Of a stretch of 64,000 nt of DNA, positions 54,413-63,901 are shown one piece after another. The notes under the pieces are model-generated. The model did not search any database. It was not told the DNA's origin and worked only from the letters and a program-made list of their open reading frames with translations. The position numbers and the translations under genes are program-made. Source of the DNA: Clostridiales bacterium (GTDB lineage: Bacteria; Bacillota; Clostridia; Lachnospirales; Lachnospiraceae); assembly GCA_018372435.1 (NCBI GenBank), contig JAHAJA010000014.1, positions 30,467-94,466 of the forward strand, in the 5' to 3' direction. Within the stretch, counting starts at the first letter, position 1. Each line of letters begins with the position of its first letter.

Positions 54413-54944
54413 AACCGTGTTCCTCCATCTTTACTTTTAATTCTTTTCTTGCTTTAAAGAGTCTGCTTTTTACTGTACCTGTTGGAATCTTCATAATCTG
54501 AGCTATATTCTCAACAGGAAGTTCAAGTGTATAGTATAAATACAATGGTATTTTCAATTTATCACTAAGCTTTTCCACTTCATATCGTACAATTTGACAC
54601 ATTTCCTTATTAATCATTATATCTTCTGTCGTAATAGACTTCGTAAGTTCCATACACAAGCTATTTTCACCGCCTGAGTTTTCATTAAGTGGTTCCATCG
54701 GAGCAATCCTCTGCCTTCTAGCATATTTTCTTCGACTATTCTTCCATATTCCAATTGCAATTGCTATCAAATAGCTTTTCGGATTTTCATTCTGATGTAT
54801 CTTTCCCTTACGTTCTATTGCTTTTAGAAATGTTTCTTGATACAAATCGTCTGCCTCTATTTTGTTGTGTGTCAAACTACAACAGAATGTGTATATAGCA
54901 TTCCCATGCATTTCAACTAATTCACTTATCTCTCTCGTATTCAC
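54399..54944 (-). CDS. ECF-type RNA polymerase sigma factor
   Basis: 181 residues. Region 2 with EADDLYQETFLKAIER and region 4 with IAQIMKIPTGTVKSRLFKARKEL. The start is GTG 54944 rather than the in-frame ATG at 54962: AAGGAGA lies 6 nt before the GTG, while the ATG has no ribosome site. Co-translated with its anti-sigma partner. Confidence 0.9.
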   Translation of the reverse strand: MNTREISELVEMHGNAIYTFCCSLTHNKIEADDLYQETFLKAIERKGKIHQNENPKSYLIAIAIGIWKNSRRKYARRQRIAPMEPLNENSGGENSLCMELTKSITTEDIMINKEMCQIVRYEVEKLSDKLKIPLYLYYTLELPVENIAQIMKIPTGTVKSRLFKARKELKVKMEEHGYERR

Positions 54945-54962
54945 AAGCAGTCTCCTTTTCAT

Positions 54963-55246
54963 ATCATTGAATGGTTCGCGGCGCCAACAATAAACCTCTT
55001 CATAGATATATTGTCATATATATGTAGTTGGTTCAATTTATTTTTTACTATATTCTTTTTATGCCTTCTATTAACTTTATATAAAACCAGCGTTATACTT
55101 AGCCTTAATTCCATAATAATACATATACCAAAAACCAAACTGCTATACTTTAAAATAAAAGGACGCATCAGATAACTTCCATCCGCAGATGGTCTGTGCG
55201 CCCTAATTCTAATCTTCTCTTATAATAATAGATTACTCAACAACTA
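54963..55246. other. Intergenic region upstream of the sigma gene
   Basis: 284 bp. A minus-strand hairpin with arms GGGCGCA and TGCGTCC (about 55165-55203) followed by TTTTA is a weak terminator candidate for the membrane-protein gene. No supported coding sequence. Confidence 0.4.
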
Positions 55247-56137
55247 TTACTCTGTTTTCTCCGAAAATTCTTTCTTCAATGCTATGAATAAAAATATTAA
55301 TGCAACCATTACAAGTATATGGGAGATTCCTGCGAAACCTGAAATCATACCATTTATAGCGCTTGAAACTTCTAATTCTTGAACCTGTATAATACCACGA
55401 ACCAGCATCATAATTACCATAAATGGGAGACCGATATTATACATTATTAAGAATTTTTTGAAACTCTTATTCTTTACTAATAAAGAATCCTTACAAAACA
55501 AAGCTAAAATTAAGAAAAATAATACACCCAATGCAAACAAATGTGTATGTATATATCCTAGCACAGTCTGTCCCGAAAAATCAGAGTATTTTGTGTATTC
55601 TCTATAGAACACACCTCCTACCATAGCCAACCAAAAATAAACAAACGAGATATTCAACATTTTTTTCATTTCATTCTTTCCTCCTAACTTAAAGTTGTCT
55701 GTATATCCATTATTTAGCCCAATAATCTCTTTTCTATAGTTAAAATAGTAATACCCAAAGAGTATTCCTGCTCCAAATAACGCTGATCCTAATCCAGTAT
55801 AAAAGACAGCTATAAAAACATCTGGTACCAGATTCCAAACCCTTATACCAATTCCAAAAGTCATCATAAATGCCATAATAAAAAATGATTTCTTATCAAA
55901 AAAATTAAAAATAAACTGTAAATCTTCTTCATATCCTTTGATTCTGTCCACATGTTTCAGCACTAACTTCTTAAAAATTAGAAACCAAAAAATCACAAAT
56001 ACTAAGATAGAAAGAAGCAAATTGATAATAGTTATTCGACCAATATAACTGATAATTCCAATGCGTAGTATATTAAATCCCGCAATTAGCCAAACGATAC
56101 TTGCAATCATCAATAGCTTTTCTTTTTGTACTTTCAT
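55247..56137 (-). CDS. Integral membrane protein: four-helix domain fused to DUF2871
   Basis: 296 residues. The first half (1-156) has four membrane helices of an unrecognised family. The second half begins MKKMLNISFVYFWLAMVGGV at residue 157 and matches DUF2871 (TKYSDFSGQTVLGYIHTHLFALG), also four helices. An AGGAGG at 55686-55681 lies inside the frame, just before Met157, so the second half could be made separately. Regulated by the TetR gene upstream through the operator at 56159-56172 (inferred). Function unknown. Confidence 0.8.
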   Translation of the reverse strand: MKVQKEKLLMIASIVWLIAGFNILRIGIISYIGRITIINLLLSILVFVIFWFLIFKKLVLKHVDRIKGYEEDLQFIFNFFDKKSFFIMAFMMTFGIGIRVWNLVPDVFIAVFYTGLGSALFGAGILFGYYYFNYRKEIIGLNNGYTDNFKLGGKNEMKKMLNISFVYFWLAMVGGVFYREYTKYSDFSGQTVLGYIHTHLFALGVLFFLILALFCKDSLLVKNKSFKKFLIMYNIGLPFMVIMMLVRGIIQVQELEVSSAINGMISGFAGISHILVMVALIFLFIALKKEFSEKTE

Positions 56138-56158
56138 TCTTGCTTCCTCCTTTCAACC

Positions 56159-56172
56159 TGAACTCTGTTCAT
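56159..56172. promoter_or_regulatory. TetR operator candidate before the membrane-protein gene
   Basis: TGAACTCTGTTCAT, 22 nt upstream of the start codon. It matches 12 of 14 bases of TGAACATTGTTCAT at 56787-56800 before the TetR gene itself. Confidence 0.7.
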
Positions 56173-56208
56173 TTAAGATAAATTTTCTTATCTTATCCAA
56201 ATAGTATC

Positions 56209-56766
56209 TTAATATAAACAACTTTTGACCATTACTAATAACGCTTTACAGTCACTCTTACAATCAAGCAATAGCGAAATAAAAATCGTAAATACATAAT
56301 CTATAAATATAGTAGGCGTCAAGATATCATTAAAAGCATCTGGACGGACATCTACATCCTTTTCTAAAAGCATTAATAAATCCTTTTTCAAATTGTCAAA
56401 ATATTGCTCCATTACTTGTCTCCCTTTCGCCTTATCTTCAGCTGAGAAAACTAAGGAATGGACTGTAAAAAATTCTGGATATTTATTTCCGCCTTCTTTT
56501 ACACTTTCAAAAACCCATGAAAGACATTCTGTAAAACTATCAAAATCAAAGGACATACCTGTCATATATATTATATCTTTCCATATTGTTTCTATCGTCG
56601 CACTAACTAAATCAGCTTTTGAGGAAAAATAGTTATAGATAGAACCAACTGCTACGCTACATTCATTTGCAACCGTACGCATATTAATAGCAAAAAGACC
56701 TTCCTTCATAACAATCCTTCGACTTACTTCAAGAATTTCCTCTTTCGACGTTGCTGCCAAATTCAT
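56209..56766 (-). CDS. TetR family transcriptional regulator
   Basis: 185 residues. N-terminal HTH (KEEILEVSRRIVMKEGLFAI, then VANECSVAVGSIYNYFSSKADL), ligand-binding helices after residue 50 with no recognisable ligand type. GAGGAGGTG precedes ATG 56766. Its gene directly precedes the membrane protein, and both have the same palindrome upstream. Confidence 0.9.
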   Translation of the reverse strand: MNLAATSKEEILEVSRRIVMKEGLFAINMRTVANECSVAVGSIYNYFSSKADLVSATIETIWKDIIYMTGMSFDFDSFTECLSWVFESVKEGGNKYPEFFTVHSLVFSAEDKAKGRQVMEQYFDNLKKDLLMLLEKDVDVRPDAFNDILTPTIFIDYVFTIFISLLLDCKSDCKALLVMVKSCLY

Positions 56767-56785
56767 TAGAATTCACCTCCTCAAA

Positions 56786-56800
56786 ATGAACATTGTTCAT
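56786..56800. promoter_or_regulatory. TetR operator candidate before the regulator gene
   Basis: ATGAACA-T-TGTTCAT, a perfect 7-bp inverted repeat 20 nt upstream of the TetR start; autoregulation is expected. Confidence 0.75.
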
Positions 56801-56872
56801 ATTGGATATTATACTGCTCATATCATATTTGTCAATAATATTTCATTCAATAGCACTTAGGAAAATTCTGCA

Positions 56873-56911
56873 CAAAAAATAAGCAGACACTTATATAAGA
56901 TATCCGCTTAT
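56873..56911 (-). terminator. Terminator of the small hydrophilic gene
   Basis: Minus-strand ATAAGC-type stem (56879-56887 with 56903-56911, one mismatch) followed by T6. Confidence 0.7.
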
Positions 56912-56951
56912 ATTTAATATTTTTTACTTCAGAATTCACTACCCTATTTCT

Positions 56952-57086
56952 CTAAACGTCATTACCTGGTATTGATTTCTTCTTTGCATTTGGATTCTGA
57001 TTTTGGTTTTCTCTCGTAATCGGAGTCTGACCATTGGCTTTTTCCATTCTAGCTTGCTTGTTATCTGGTTGACTGTCTTTTGGCAT
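56952..57086 (-). CDS. Small hydrophilic protein of 44 residues, unknown
   Basis: Starts MPKDSQPDNKQARMEKANG and ends KKKSIPGNDV; rich in Asn, Gln, Lys and Pro, no membrane segment. ATG 57086 with AAAGGGA 9 nt upstream is preferred over an in-frame extension. It has its own terminator. Composition recalls minor spore or stress proteins, but the family is not recognised. Confidence 0.55.
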   Translation of the reverse strand: MPKDSQPDNKQARMEKANGQTPITRENQNQNPNAKKKSIPGNDV

Positions 57087-57140
57087 TTTTAGATTCCCTT
57101 TCACTCTTAAGTCTAAGATAATTGTAACGTTTCTAGACAA

Positions 57141-57482
57141 CGCCTTTTCTTATCTAAAATTATTATAAGCAAACACCTGCATTTTATTCATTTTCTTCTG
57201 ATACATGCAAGTAGTTAGTGCCACTAGAAAATGACGCTGTTGCAAAATATAGTATGTTTATCAATAAGATATTAACTAGACAAAATATATTAAAATGCAA
57301 CACAAAAAACAATCTTCAACAAATTGTCTGGCAAGAGCAGACACGTAGTGTCTACATCTTGCCAGATAATTCGTGAAGATTGTTTTTGCTGGTGTGTGAA
57401 AGCATACCCGTTGAAAAATATACTAAGATATAGATTTACAACACCCTCAGTTTAGTAAAAGGATTAACCTATTAGCTTATTC
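57141..57482. other. 342-bp intergenic region before the end of nifJ
   Basis: No gene seen. Contains the long nifJ terminator (57305-57387); the rest, between the small protein and this hairpin, is AT-rich and presumably holds the small gene's promoter. Confidence 0.5.
57305..57387. terminator. Very long terminator hairpin after nifJ
   Basis: AAAAACAATCTTCA (57305-57318) pairs with TGAAGATTGTTTTT (57374-57387); further inner pairing (GTCTGGCAAGA with TCTTGCCAGAT, then GACAC with GTGTC) makes it almost fully paired. T-runs on both strands. Confidence 0.85.
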
Positions 57483-60400
57483 TTATTTATAAAGCTCAAC
57501 TAATCTTAATAAATGTTCATAACGAGCGTTTGCTGCTTCTTCAGAAGCACTGAATAATTTCTCAGCACGTTCTGGGAATGAACGAGCAAGACGAGTATAA
57601 CGAGTTTCATTATTCAAGAAGTCTTGGTATGTTCCATCTCCTGGTTTAGAATTCAATGTGAATGGATTCTTACCTTCTGCCTTAAGTGCAGGATTAAAGG
57701 AGAATAGGTTCCAGTAACCAGACTTAACAGCTGATTTCATAACATCTTGACAGTGGTTCATTCCACCCTTAACTCCGTGAAGTTCACATGGAGCATAACC
57801 GATAATTAATGATGGTCCGTTATAAGCCTCTGCTTCTGCAATTACTTTAACTGCTTGTGCTGGATTTGCGCCAAGAGCGATTTGTGCTACGTATACGTAA
57901 CCATAACTCATAGCGATTTCAGCAAGACTCTTCTTACCGATTTCCTTACCTGCAGCAGCGAATTGACAAACTTCACCGATATTAGAAGCCTTAGATGCTT
58001 GACCGCCTGTATTAGAATACATCTCTGTATCGAATACCATAACGTTTACATTCTCTCCTGAAGCAAGTACATGGTCAAGTCCACCGAATCCGATATCGTA
58101 TGCCCATCCATCACCACCTAAGATCCATACAGACTTCTTAGCAAGGTATTGTTTCTTTTCAAGAACTTCTATGCAATGTTCGCAACCTTCGCTAGCACCT
58201 TTTTCAAGTACAGCGATTAGTGCTTCTGCTGCAGGAGTGTTTTCTGTAGTTGAATCTTTTGTTTCAAGGTATTTAGCAATAGCTACTTTTGCTTCTGCTG
58301 GAGAATCAGCTGCTTCACCCATCTTTTCAAGTTTAGCAATTAGTTGGTCACGTAGAGTTTTTTGTCCAAGATGCATACCAAAACCATGTTCTGCATTGTC
58401 TTCGAATAATGAGTTTGCCCAAGCTGGTCCCTTATTGCTATCTTTGTTAGCAGTATATGGACAAGCTGCTGCTGGACCACCCCAGATTGAAGAACAACCC
58501 GTAGCATTTGAGATATACATTTGTTCACCAAATAATTGAGTGATTAATCTAGCGTATGAAGTTTCTGCACAACCAGCACAACTTCCTGAGAACTCAAGTA
58601 GTGGTTGGTTGAATTGAGAACCTTTTACTGTATGATTAGCAGGCGTACCTGGTTTCTTGCCAACATTAGCAACTAAGTAATCGAATACTGGTTGTTCTTG
58701 TGATTGTGATTCTTGAGGAACCATTTGAATAGCACCGGTTGGACATACTGTAATACATTCACCACAACCCATACAGTCAAGTGGAGTTACACTCATAGTA
58801 AACTTGTATTCACTAGCTTTTGGTTTTGTATCAGCAAGTTTGATGTTTGCTGGTGCTGCTTTTATTTCTTCTTCATCTAACATGAATGGACGAATTGTAG
58901 CATGTGAACATACGAAAGCACATTGGTTACATTGGATACATTTTGTAGGATCCCATTCAGGAACATTTACTGCGATACCACGTTTTTCGTATGCAGAAGC
59001 ACCTGTAGCAAATTGGCCATCTGCACAGTCAGCAAAAGCTGAAACTGGAAGGCTATCGCCGTCCATTAATGCGATTGGCTCAAGTAAGCTCTTAACCATC
59101 TTAACTGTTTCTTTGCGTCCTGTGTATTCTATACCAGGAGCATCTGCCTCTGGGTTAGACCATGAAGCTGGAACCTCCACTTTATGGATAGCATCTACAC
59201 CAGCGTCGATTGCTTTGTAGTTCATCTCAACTACTGCATCACCTTTTTTACCGTAAGATTTCTTAGCAGCTTGTTTCATGTAGTTGATTGCATCGTCGAT
59301 TGGTAAAACGTTTGCTAACTTGAAGAATGCTGATTGAAGAATTGTATTCGTACGTTTACCCATACCAATTTCAATTGCTTTATCAATAGCATTGATTGTA
59401 TATAATTGAATGTTATTATCTGCGATATATTTCTTAGCAGCCGCATTTAGATGGTGAGTTAACTCCTCATCTGACCATTGGCAGTTAATCATGAAGATTC
59501 CGCCTGGTTTTACATCTTGAACCATCTTGTATCCTTTAACAACATAAGATGGATTGTGACAAGCTACGAAGTCAGCTTGATTGATGTAATATGGGCTTCT
59601 AATTGGTTTATCACCAAAACGAAGATGTGAAATTGTTACACCACCAGTTTTCTTTGAGTCATATTGGAAATACGCTTGTATGTACTTATCTGTATGGTCA
59701 CCAATAATCTTAGTTGAGTTCTTGTTAGCTCCAACTGTACCGTCTCCACCAAGTCCCCAGAACTTACATTCTACTGTACCTTTTGCAGATGTAATAGGAG
59801 CTGGTTTCACTTCTGGTAAACTTAAGTTAGTAACATCATCTACGATACCAACTGTGAAACGTGATTTTGGAGTATCATTTGAAAGTTCTTTAAATATAGC
59901 GAATACAGATGATGGTGGTGTGTCTTTTGATCCAAGTCCATAACGTCCAGCTGTTAATACGATATCATGTAATCCAGCTTCACGTAATGTAGTAGCGATG
60001 TCAAGATATAAAGGATCGCCTAGAGCACCTGGTTCTTTGGTACGGTCAAGAACAGCCATCTTCTTAACAGTCTTAGGAATAACTTTTAATAAGGCTTTTG
60101 TAGACCAAGGACGATATAATCTAACTTTAATTAAGCCAACTTTTTCTCCTGCTGCTGTTAAGTAATCAATTACTTCTTCTGCTACATCACAGATTGAACC
60201 CATGGCTACGATAACACGTTCCGCATCTTCAGCACCATAGTAATTGAATAAATCATAGTTTGTACCTAATTTTTCATTTATTTTAGCCATGTATTTTTCA
60301 ACAACAGCTGGTAATTCATCATAAACTGAGTTACATGCTTCACGATGTTGGAAGAAAACATCACCATTTTCATGAGAACCACGCATAGAAGGTTTTTCTG

Positions 60401-61028
60401 GATTTAATGCATGTTCACGAAATGCTTTTACAGCATCCATATTGCACATTTCTTTTAAATCAGCATAATCCCATGCATCAATCTTTTGAATCTCATGTGA
60501 TGTACGGAAACCATCGAAGAAGTTGATAAATGGTACTTTACCTTCAAGTGTAGCGAGGTGAGCTACTGGGCTTAAGTCCATAACCTCTTGTGGATTTGAC
60601 TCTGCTAACATAGCGAAACCTGTTTGACGACAGGCATAAACGTCACTGTGATCACCAAAGATATTAAGTGCTTGTGTAGCAACTGTACGAGCTGATACAT
60701 GGAATACAGAAGGTAATTGTTCTCCTGCAATCTTATACATATTAGGAATCATTAATAAAAGTCCTTGTGAAGCTGTAAATGTAGTGGTTATAGCACCTGC
60801 AGCAAGAGAACCATGAACAGTTCCTGCAGCACCTGCTTCAGACTGCATTTCAACTACCTTAACCTGATTTCCAAATATGTTTTCCTGTCCTAATGCAGAC
60901 CATTGGTCAACATAATCAGCCATTGGGCTTGAAGGCGTAATTGGGTATATGGCAGCAACATCAGTAAACGCATATGATACATGAGCAGCAGCTGTGTTAC
61001 CATCCATTGATTTTTTAGCTCTTGACAT
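57483..61028 (-). CDS. nifJ: Pyruvate:ferredoxin (flavodoxin) oxidoreductase
   Basis: 1181 residues, the full single-chain enzyme. It oxidises pyruvate with CoA to acetyl-CoA and CO2 and reduces ferredoxin, the centre of clostridial fermentation. Domains: N-terminal pyruvate-binding part (YPITPSSPMAD), gamma domain, two 4Fe-4S motifs (CIQCNQCAFVC; CMGCGECITVC), the extra-cluster CAGCAET, and the TPP domain with LGGDGWAYDIGFGG and YSNTGGQ. AAGGAGG before ATG 61028; a single gene with its own promoter and terminator. Confidence 0.97.
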   Translation of the reverse strand: MSRAKKSMDGNTAAAHVSYAFTDVAAIYPITPSSPMADYVDQWSALGQENIFGNQVKVVEMQSEAGAAGTVHGSLAAGAITTTFTASQGLLLMIPNMYKIAGEQLPSVFHVSARTVATQALNIFGDHSDVYACRQTGFAMLAESNPQEVMDLSPVAHLATLEGKVPFINFFDGFRTSHEIQKIDAWDYADLKEMCNMDAVKAFREHALNPEKPSMRGSHENGDVFFQHREACNSVYDELPAVVEKYMAKINEKLGTNYDLFNYYGAEDAERVIVAMGSICDVAEEVIDYLTAAGEKVGLIKVRLYRPWSTKALLKVIPKTVKKMAVLDRTKEPGALGDPLYLDIATTLREAGLHDIVLTAGRYGLGSKDTPPSSVFAIFKELSNDTPKSRFTVGIVDDVTNLSLPEVKPAPITSAKGTVECKFWGLGGDGTVGANKNSTKIIGDHTDKYIQAYFQYDSKKTGGVTISHLRFGDKPIRSPYYINQADFVACHNPSYVVKGYKMVQDVKPGGIFMINCQWSDEELTHHLNAAAKKYIADNNIQLYTINAIDKAIEIGMGKRTNTILQSAFFKLANVLPIDDAINYMKQAAKKSYGKKGDAVVEMNYKAIDAGVDAIHKVEVPASWSNPEADAPGIEYTGRKETVKMVKSLLEPIALMDGDSLPVSAFADCADGQFATGASAYEKRGIAVNVPEWDPTKCIQCNQCAFVCSHATIRPFMLDEEEIKAAPANIKLADTKPKASEYKFTMSVTPLDCMGCGECITVCPTGAIQMVPQESQSQEQPVFDYLVANVGKKPGTPANHTVKGSQFNQPLLEFSGSCAGCAETSYARLITQLFGEQMYISNATGCSSIWGGPAAACPYTANKDSNKGPAWANSLFEDNAEHGFGMHLGQKTLRDQLIAKLEKMGEAADSPAEAKVAIAKYLETKDSTTENTPAAEALIAVLEKGASEGCEHCIEVLEKKQYLAKKSVWILGGDGWAYDIGFGGLDHVLASGENVNVMVFDTEMYSNTGGQASKASNIGEVCQFAAAGKEIGKKSLAEIAMSYGYVYVAQIALGANPAQAVKVIAEAEAYNGPSLIIGYAPCELHGVKGGMNHCQDVMKSAVKSGYWNLFSFNPALKAEGKNPFTLNSKPGDGTYQDFLNNETRYTRLARSFPERAEKLFSASEEAANARYEHLLRLVELYK

Positions 61029-61080
61029 TAGTATATCCTCCTTTATGCAATAAAAGGTCTTTTAAGGCCCTATTCAGATT

Positions 61081-61109
61081 ATTTTATCATTTTCATCCAG
61101 CTTTGTAAA
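61081..61109 (-). promoter_or_regulatory. Promoter of nifJ
   Basis: Minus-strand TTTACA (61109-61104), 17-bp spacer, TAAAAT (61086-61081). A small palindrome ACGAA-CA-TTCGT lies just upstream at 61130-61141. Confidence 0.65.
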
Positions 61110-61213
61110 GATTTTATCTATTAATTATGACGAACATTCGTATCATTTTTTAAATAAATTAGGTGTTTTTCATAAAACTTTAATACGTCTTGTCAAATTA
61201 TTCACAAAAAAGG

Positions 61214-61251
61214 AAAGTCCACCCTATTACTTCTCGTAATGAGTGGACTTT
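61214..61251. terminator. Terminator of the FGGY kinase gene
   Basis: AAAGTCCAC/GTGGACTTT with inner ATTAC/GTAAT pairing; T-rich on the minus strand (CCTTTTTTGTG). Confidence 0.8.
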
Positions 61252-61266
61252 GGAATTATTACTAAT

Positions 61267-62862
61267 TTATCTAAGATTCTCTATTGCTGCTCTTTCAATC
61301 GAAAGACCTTCTTTATATCTTTGTATAAATACATCAAAGCCTTCTACATCTTTTTGATCCGGTTCTACCCTACTTCCCTTTTCTCCCGCAAACACCCTGT
61401 TAGTAAGGTAATCATCTAACGTTTCATTCTCTGATTTATTCATCATATAGGAAGCAAGAATTGCAATTCCCCAAGCTCCACCTTCCCCTGCTGTTTCCAT
61501 TACTGATACGGGAGCATTGATAGCAGCTGCTACCATCTTTTGTCCTACACCTTTCGTCTTGAATAAACCACCGTGACCATATATCGTATCCAATCTAACC
61601 CCTTCGTCTTTCAGTAAGATATCCAAGCCAACCTTTAAGGCACCAAGTGCCGTAAAGAGATGTACACGCATAAAGTTAGCTAGATTAAAATTGGATTCTG
61701 GAGTACGGACAAACAATGGACGTCCTTCTTCAAAATCTGTGATGTGTTCACCTGAGAAATAATTATACGCTAATAATCCACCACATTCAGCATCCCCTTC
61801 TAATGCTTTGGTATATAACACTTCATAAAGACGGTTCTTATCCACTTGCATTCCCATACTTACCATAAACTCTTCAAATACATTAACCCATGCATTAAGG
61901 TCAGACGTACAATTATTGCAATGTGCCATAGCAACTAGATTACCTGTAGGTGTTGTTACTAAATCTAGTTCTTCATGTACCCTCTCCAAATCTTTCTCTA
62001 ATACTACCATTGCAAATACAGAAGTACCCGCTGAAACATTTCCTGTTCTAACTGAAACACTGTTGGTTGCAACCATTCCTGTCCCCGCATCCCCTTCTGG
62101 TGGACACAGAGGAATTCCCGCTTGTAGGTTTCCAGATGCATCAAGAAGTTTTGCTCCTTCATTTGTTAGATATCCTGCGCCTTCACCTGCTACTAGTACT
62201 TTAGGTAATATGTCTTCCAATTTCCAGTTCAGATTTCTATCTGCTATAAGGGTATTGAACTGGCTAATCATTGTTTTATTAAAATCATGTGTTTCGATGT
62301 CAATCGGGAACATTCCAGAAGCTTCACCAACACCCAATACTTTCTCACCTGTTAATCTCCAATGAATATACCCCGCCAAGGTTGTTTGATATGTAATCTG
62401 CTCTACATGTTCCTCGCCATTTAGAATAGCCTGATAAAGATGAGCAATACTCCATCTTTGCGGAACATGATATCCTAATATACTTGTTAATTCTTCTGAT
62501 GCCCGGGCAGTGATGGTATTTCTCCAGGTACGAAACGGAACTAAAAGCTCCCCTTCTTTGTTAAATGCCATATAGCCATGCATCATACCGCTAAACCCAA
62601 TTGCTCCTAGAGTTGTGATAGTAACCGCGTACTTCTCCTTAACATCTCTAGCCATCTGACTATAACTTTCACTAACACCCTTCCAGATGTCAGCTTCATC
62701 ATAAGTCCAGATACCGTTAATCAATTGATTCTCCCACTCATAACTTCCAGATGCGATTGGTGTATTATTCTCATCTACCAAAACCGCTTTAATTCTAGTT
62801 GAACCAAGTTCAATACCCAGTACTGCATTCCCATTTATTATTGTCATCTTCGCGTCGCCCAT
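61267..62862 (-). CDS. FGGY family sugar kinase
   Basis: 531 residues. N-terminal ATPase-fold signature LGIELGSTRIKAVLVDE, the FGGY-type substrate region (GFSGMMHGYM), and the ATP-binding IYGHGGLFKTKG with AGEGGAWGIA near the end. It phosphorylates a sugar such as xylulose, ribulose or a related ketose; the exact sugar cannot be fixed. ATG 62862 with AGGAGG is used instead of an upstream in-frame codon. No pathway genes are adjacent. Confidence 0.88.
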   Translation of the reverse strand: MGDAKMTIINGNAVLGIELGSTRIKAVLVDENNTPIASGSYEWENQLINGIWTYDEADIWKGVSESYSQMARDVKEKYAVTITTLGAIGFSGMMHGYMAFNKEGELLVPFRTWRNTITARASEELTSILGYHVPQRWSIAHLYQAILNGEEHVEQITYQTTLAGYIHWRLTGEKVLGVGEASGMFPIDIETHDFNKTMISQFNTLIADRNLNWKLEDILPKVLVAGEGAGYLTNEGAKLLDASGNLQAGIPLCPPEGDAGTGMVATNSVSVRTGNVSAGTSVFAMVVLEKDLERVHEELDLVTTPTGNLVAMAHCNNCTSDLNAWVNVFEEFMVSMGMQVDKNRLYEVLYTKALEGDAECGGLLAYNYFSGEHITDFEEGRPLFVRTPESNFNLANFMRVHLFTALGALKVGLDILLKDEGVRLDTIYGHGGLFKTKGVGQKMVAAAINAPVSVMETAGEGGAWGIAILASYMMNKSENETLDDYLTNRVFAGEKGSRVEPDQKDVEGFDVFIQRYKEGLSIERAAIENLR

Positions 62863-63121
62863 AGTATACCTCCTAAAATTCACCTAAAACTTCTGCTATT
62901 TCAAGTATTCTATATTAAGCATACAACTTGTATGCTCATATGTACAAGATGTTTTTTTCTTTCCTATTGCATCAAATAGGTGATTGTTATCAGCTTCATT
63001 CTTTTTGAATACTTAAATAAGCTAAATTGTTCTATCAAATGCTTCACATAGTATCTTCTTAAGAACACTCCTACGAAATTCGCATAAGGTATACTATCAG
63101 TATGATTAGGAGGTTATTTTA

Positions 63122-63760
63122 ATGAATCGTTCGCAAAATTTTTGCGATACAACTCGTAAACAATATAATACTTCTACAAACCATGAAACCTGTGATTATT
63201 CAGAAACCCCTGATATTATCTCGGGTACTCCGAATCGAGCAGCCGAAAGCAATACTCGCATGATGAATCCGAAGCCATCTTTAATTCCTATTTATGGTAC
63301 TGTAGTCGACGTTACTACCGATTATTTTAATATGCAAACAGAATGTATATCAAATTATAATGTTACAGTAAGAACAGAAGACAGTCAAGAAATTCACTTT
63401 ATTATCGACGCCAATACGTATTTTGTTGATTGTATAACACAAGAAAAAGGCGTTAAAATTGTAGGTTTTTACGATGAATTCGCAGCAATTCCACTCATCT
63501 ATCCACCACAATATCCGATTAAAGTAATTGCACTTGATTTACCTGGACGTTTTGTCAAAGCCGATTTCTTCGATTGCTATCTGGTAAGTAATGATAATCT
63601 ATTACAACTTGTAGTTTCTAACAACACGTATATCGTTGATGAAGACGGAAGTCCTTATTGTGGCAATATATCCAATAAATATATGGTTGCATTGTACGCT
63701 AGTTCAACTATGAGCATTCCAGCTGTAACTACACCAAATGTTCTTATCGTATTGCACTAA
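63122..63760 (+). CDS. Two-repeat hypothetical protein
   Basis: 212 residues, no signal peptide or membrane segment. After a polar N-terminus (1-50) there are two similar domains of about 75-80 residues: the first around IHFIIDANTYFVDC with VGFYDEFAAIPLIYPP, the second around LQLVVSNNTYIVDE with VALYASSTMSIPAVTTP. The pattern (NTY.VD, then a hydrophobic strand, then IP..) suggests an internal duplication of a small beta domain. TAGGAGG precedes ATG 63122. Function unknown; a spore or cell-surface role is only a guess. Confidence 0.7.
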   Translation: MNRSQNFCDTTRKQYNTSTNHETCDYSETPDIISGTPNRAAESNTRMMNPKPSLIPIYGTVVDVTTDYFNMQTECISNYNVTVRTEDSQEIHFIIDANTYFVDCITQEKGVKIVGFYDEFAAIPLIYPPQYPIKVIALDLPGRFVKADFFDCYLVSNDNLLQLVVSNNTYIVDEDGSPYCGNISNKYMVALYASSTMSIPAVTTPNVLIVLH

Positions 63761-63765
63761 TTATA

Positions 63766-63813
63766 TGTTCTAATAAAGATTTGTTCTAATAAAGACTTGC
63801 TCTAATAGAGTCC
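63766..63813 (+). repeat. Three 16-bp imperfect tandem repeats
   Basis: TGTTCTAATAAAGATT, TGTTCTAATAAAGACT, TGCTCTAATAGAGTCC in tandem just after the hypothetical gene. Confidence 0.7.
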
Positions 63814-63901
63814 TCACTAAATGGTGCTTTTAACCATATATAGATTATTGATGCACTCACAAGCAACAAAAAGACAATCTTCACAGTTTTTATGCGGATT
63901 C

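Noticed and set aside
54959..55168. A 69-codon minus-strand frame before the sigma gene
   Set aside because: No ribosome site, unremarkable composition, and it covers the likely promoter region of the sigma gene.
58171..58539. Plus-strand frames opposite nifJ
   Set aside because: They are complements of a strongly conserved coding region and have no ribosome sites.
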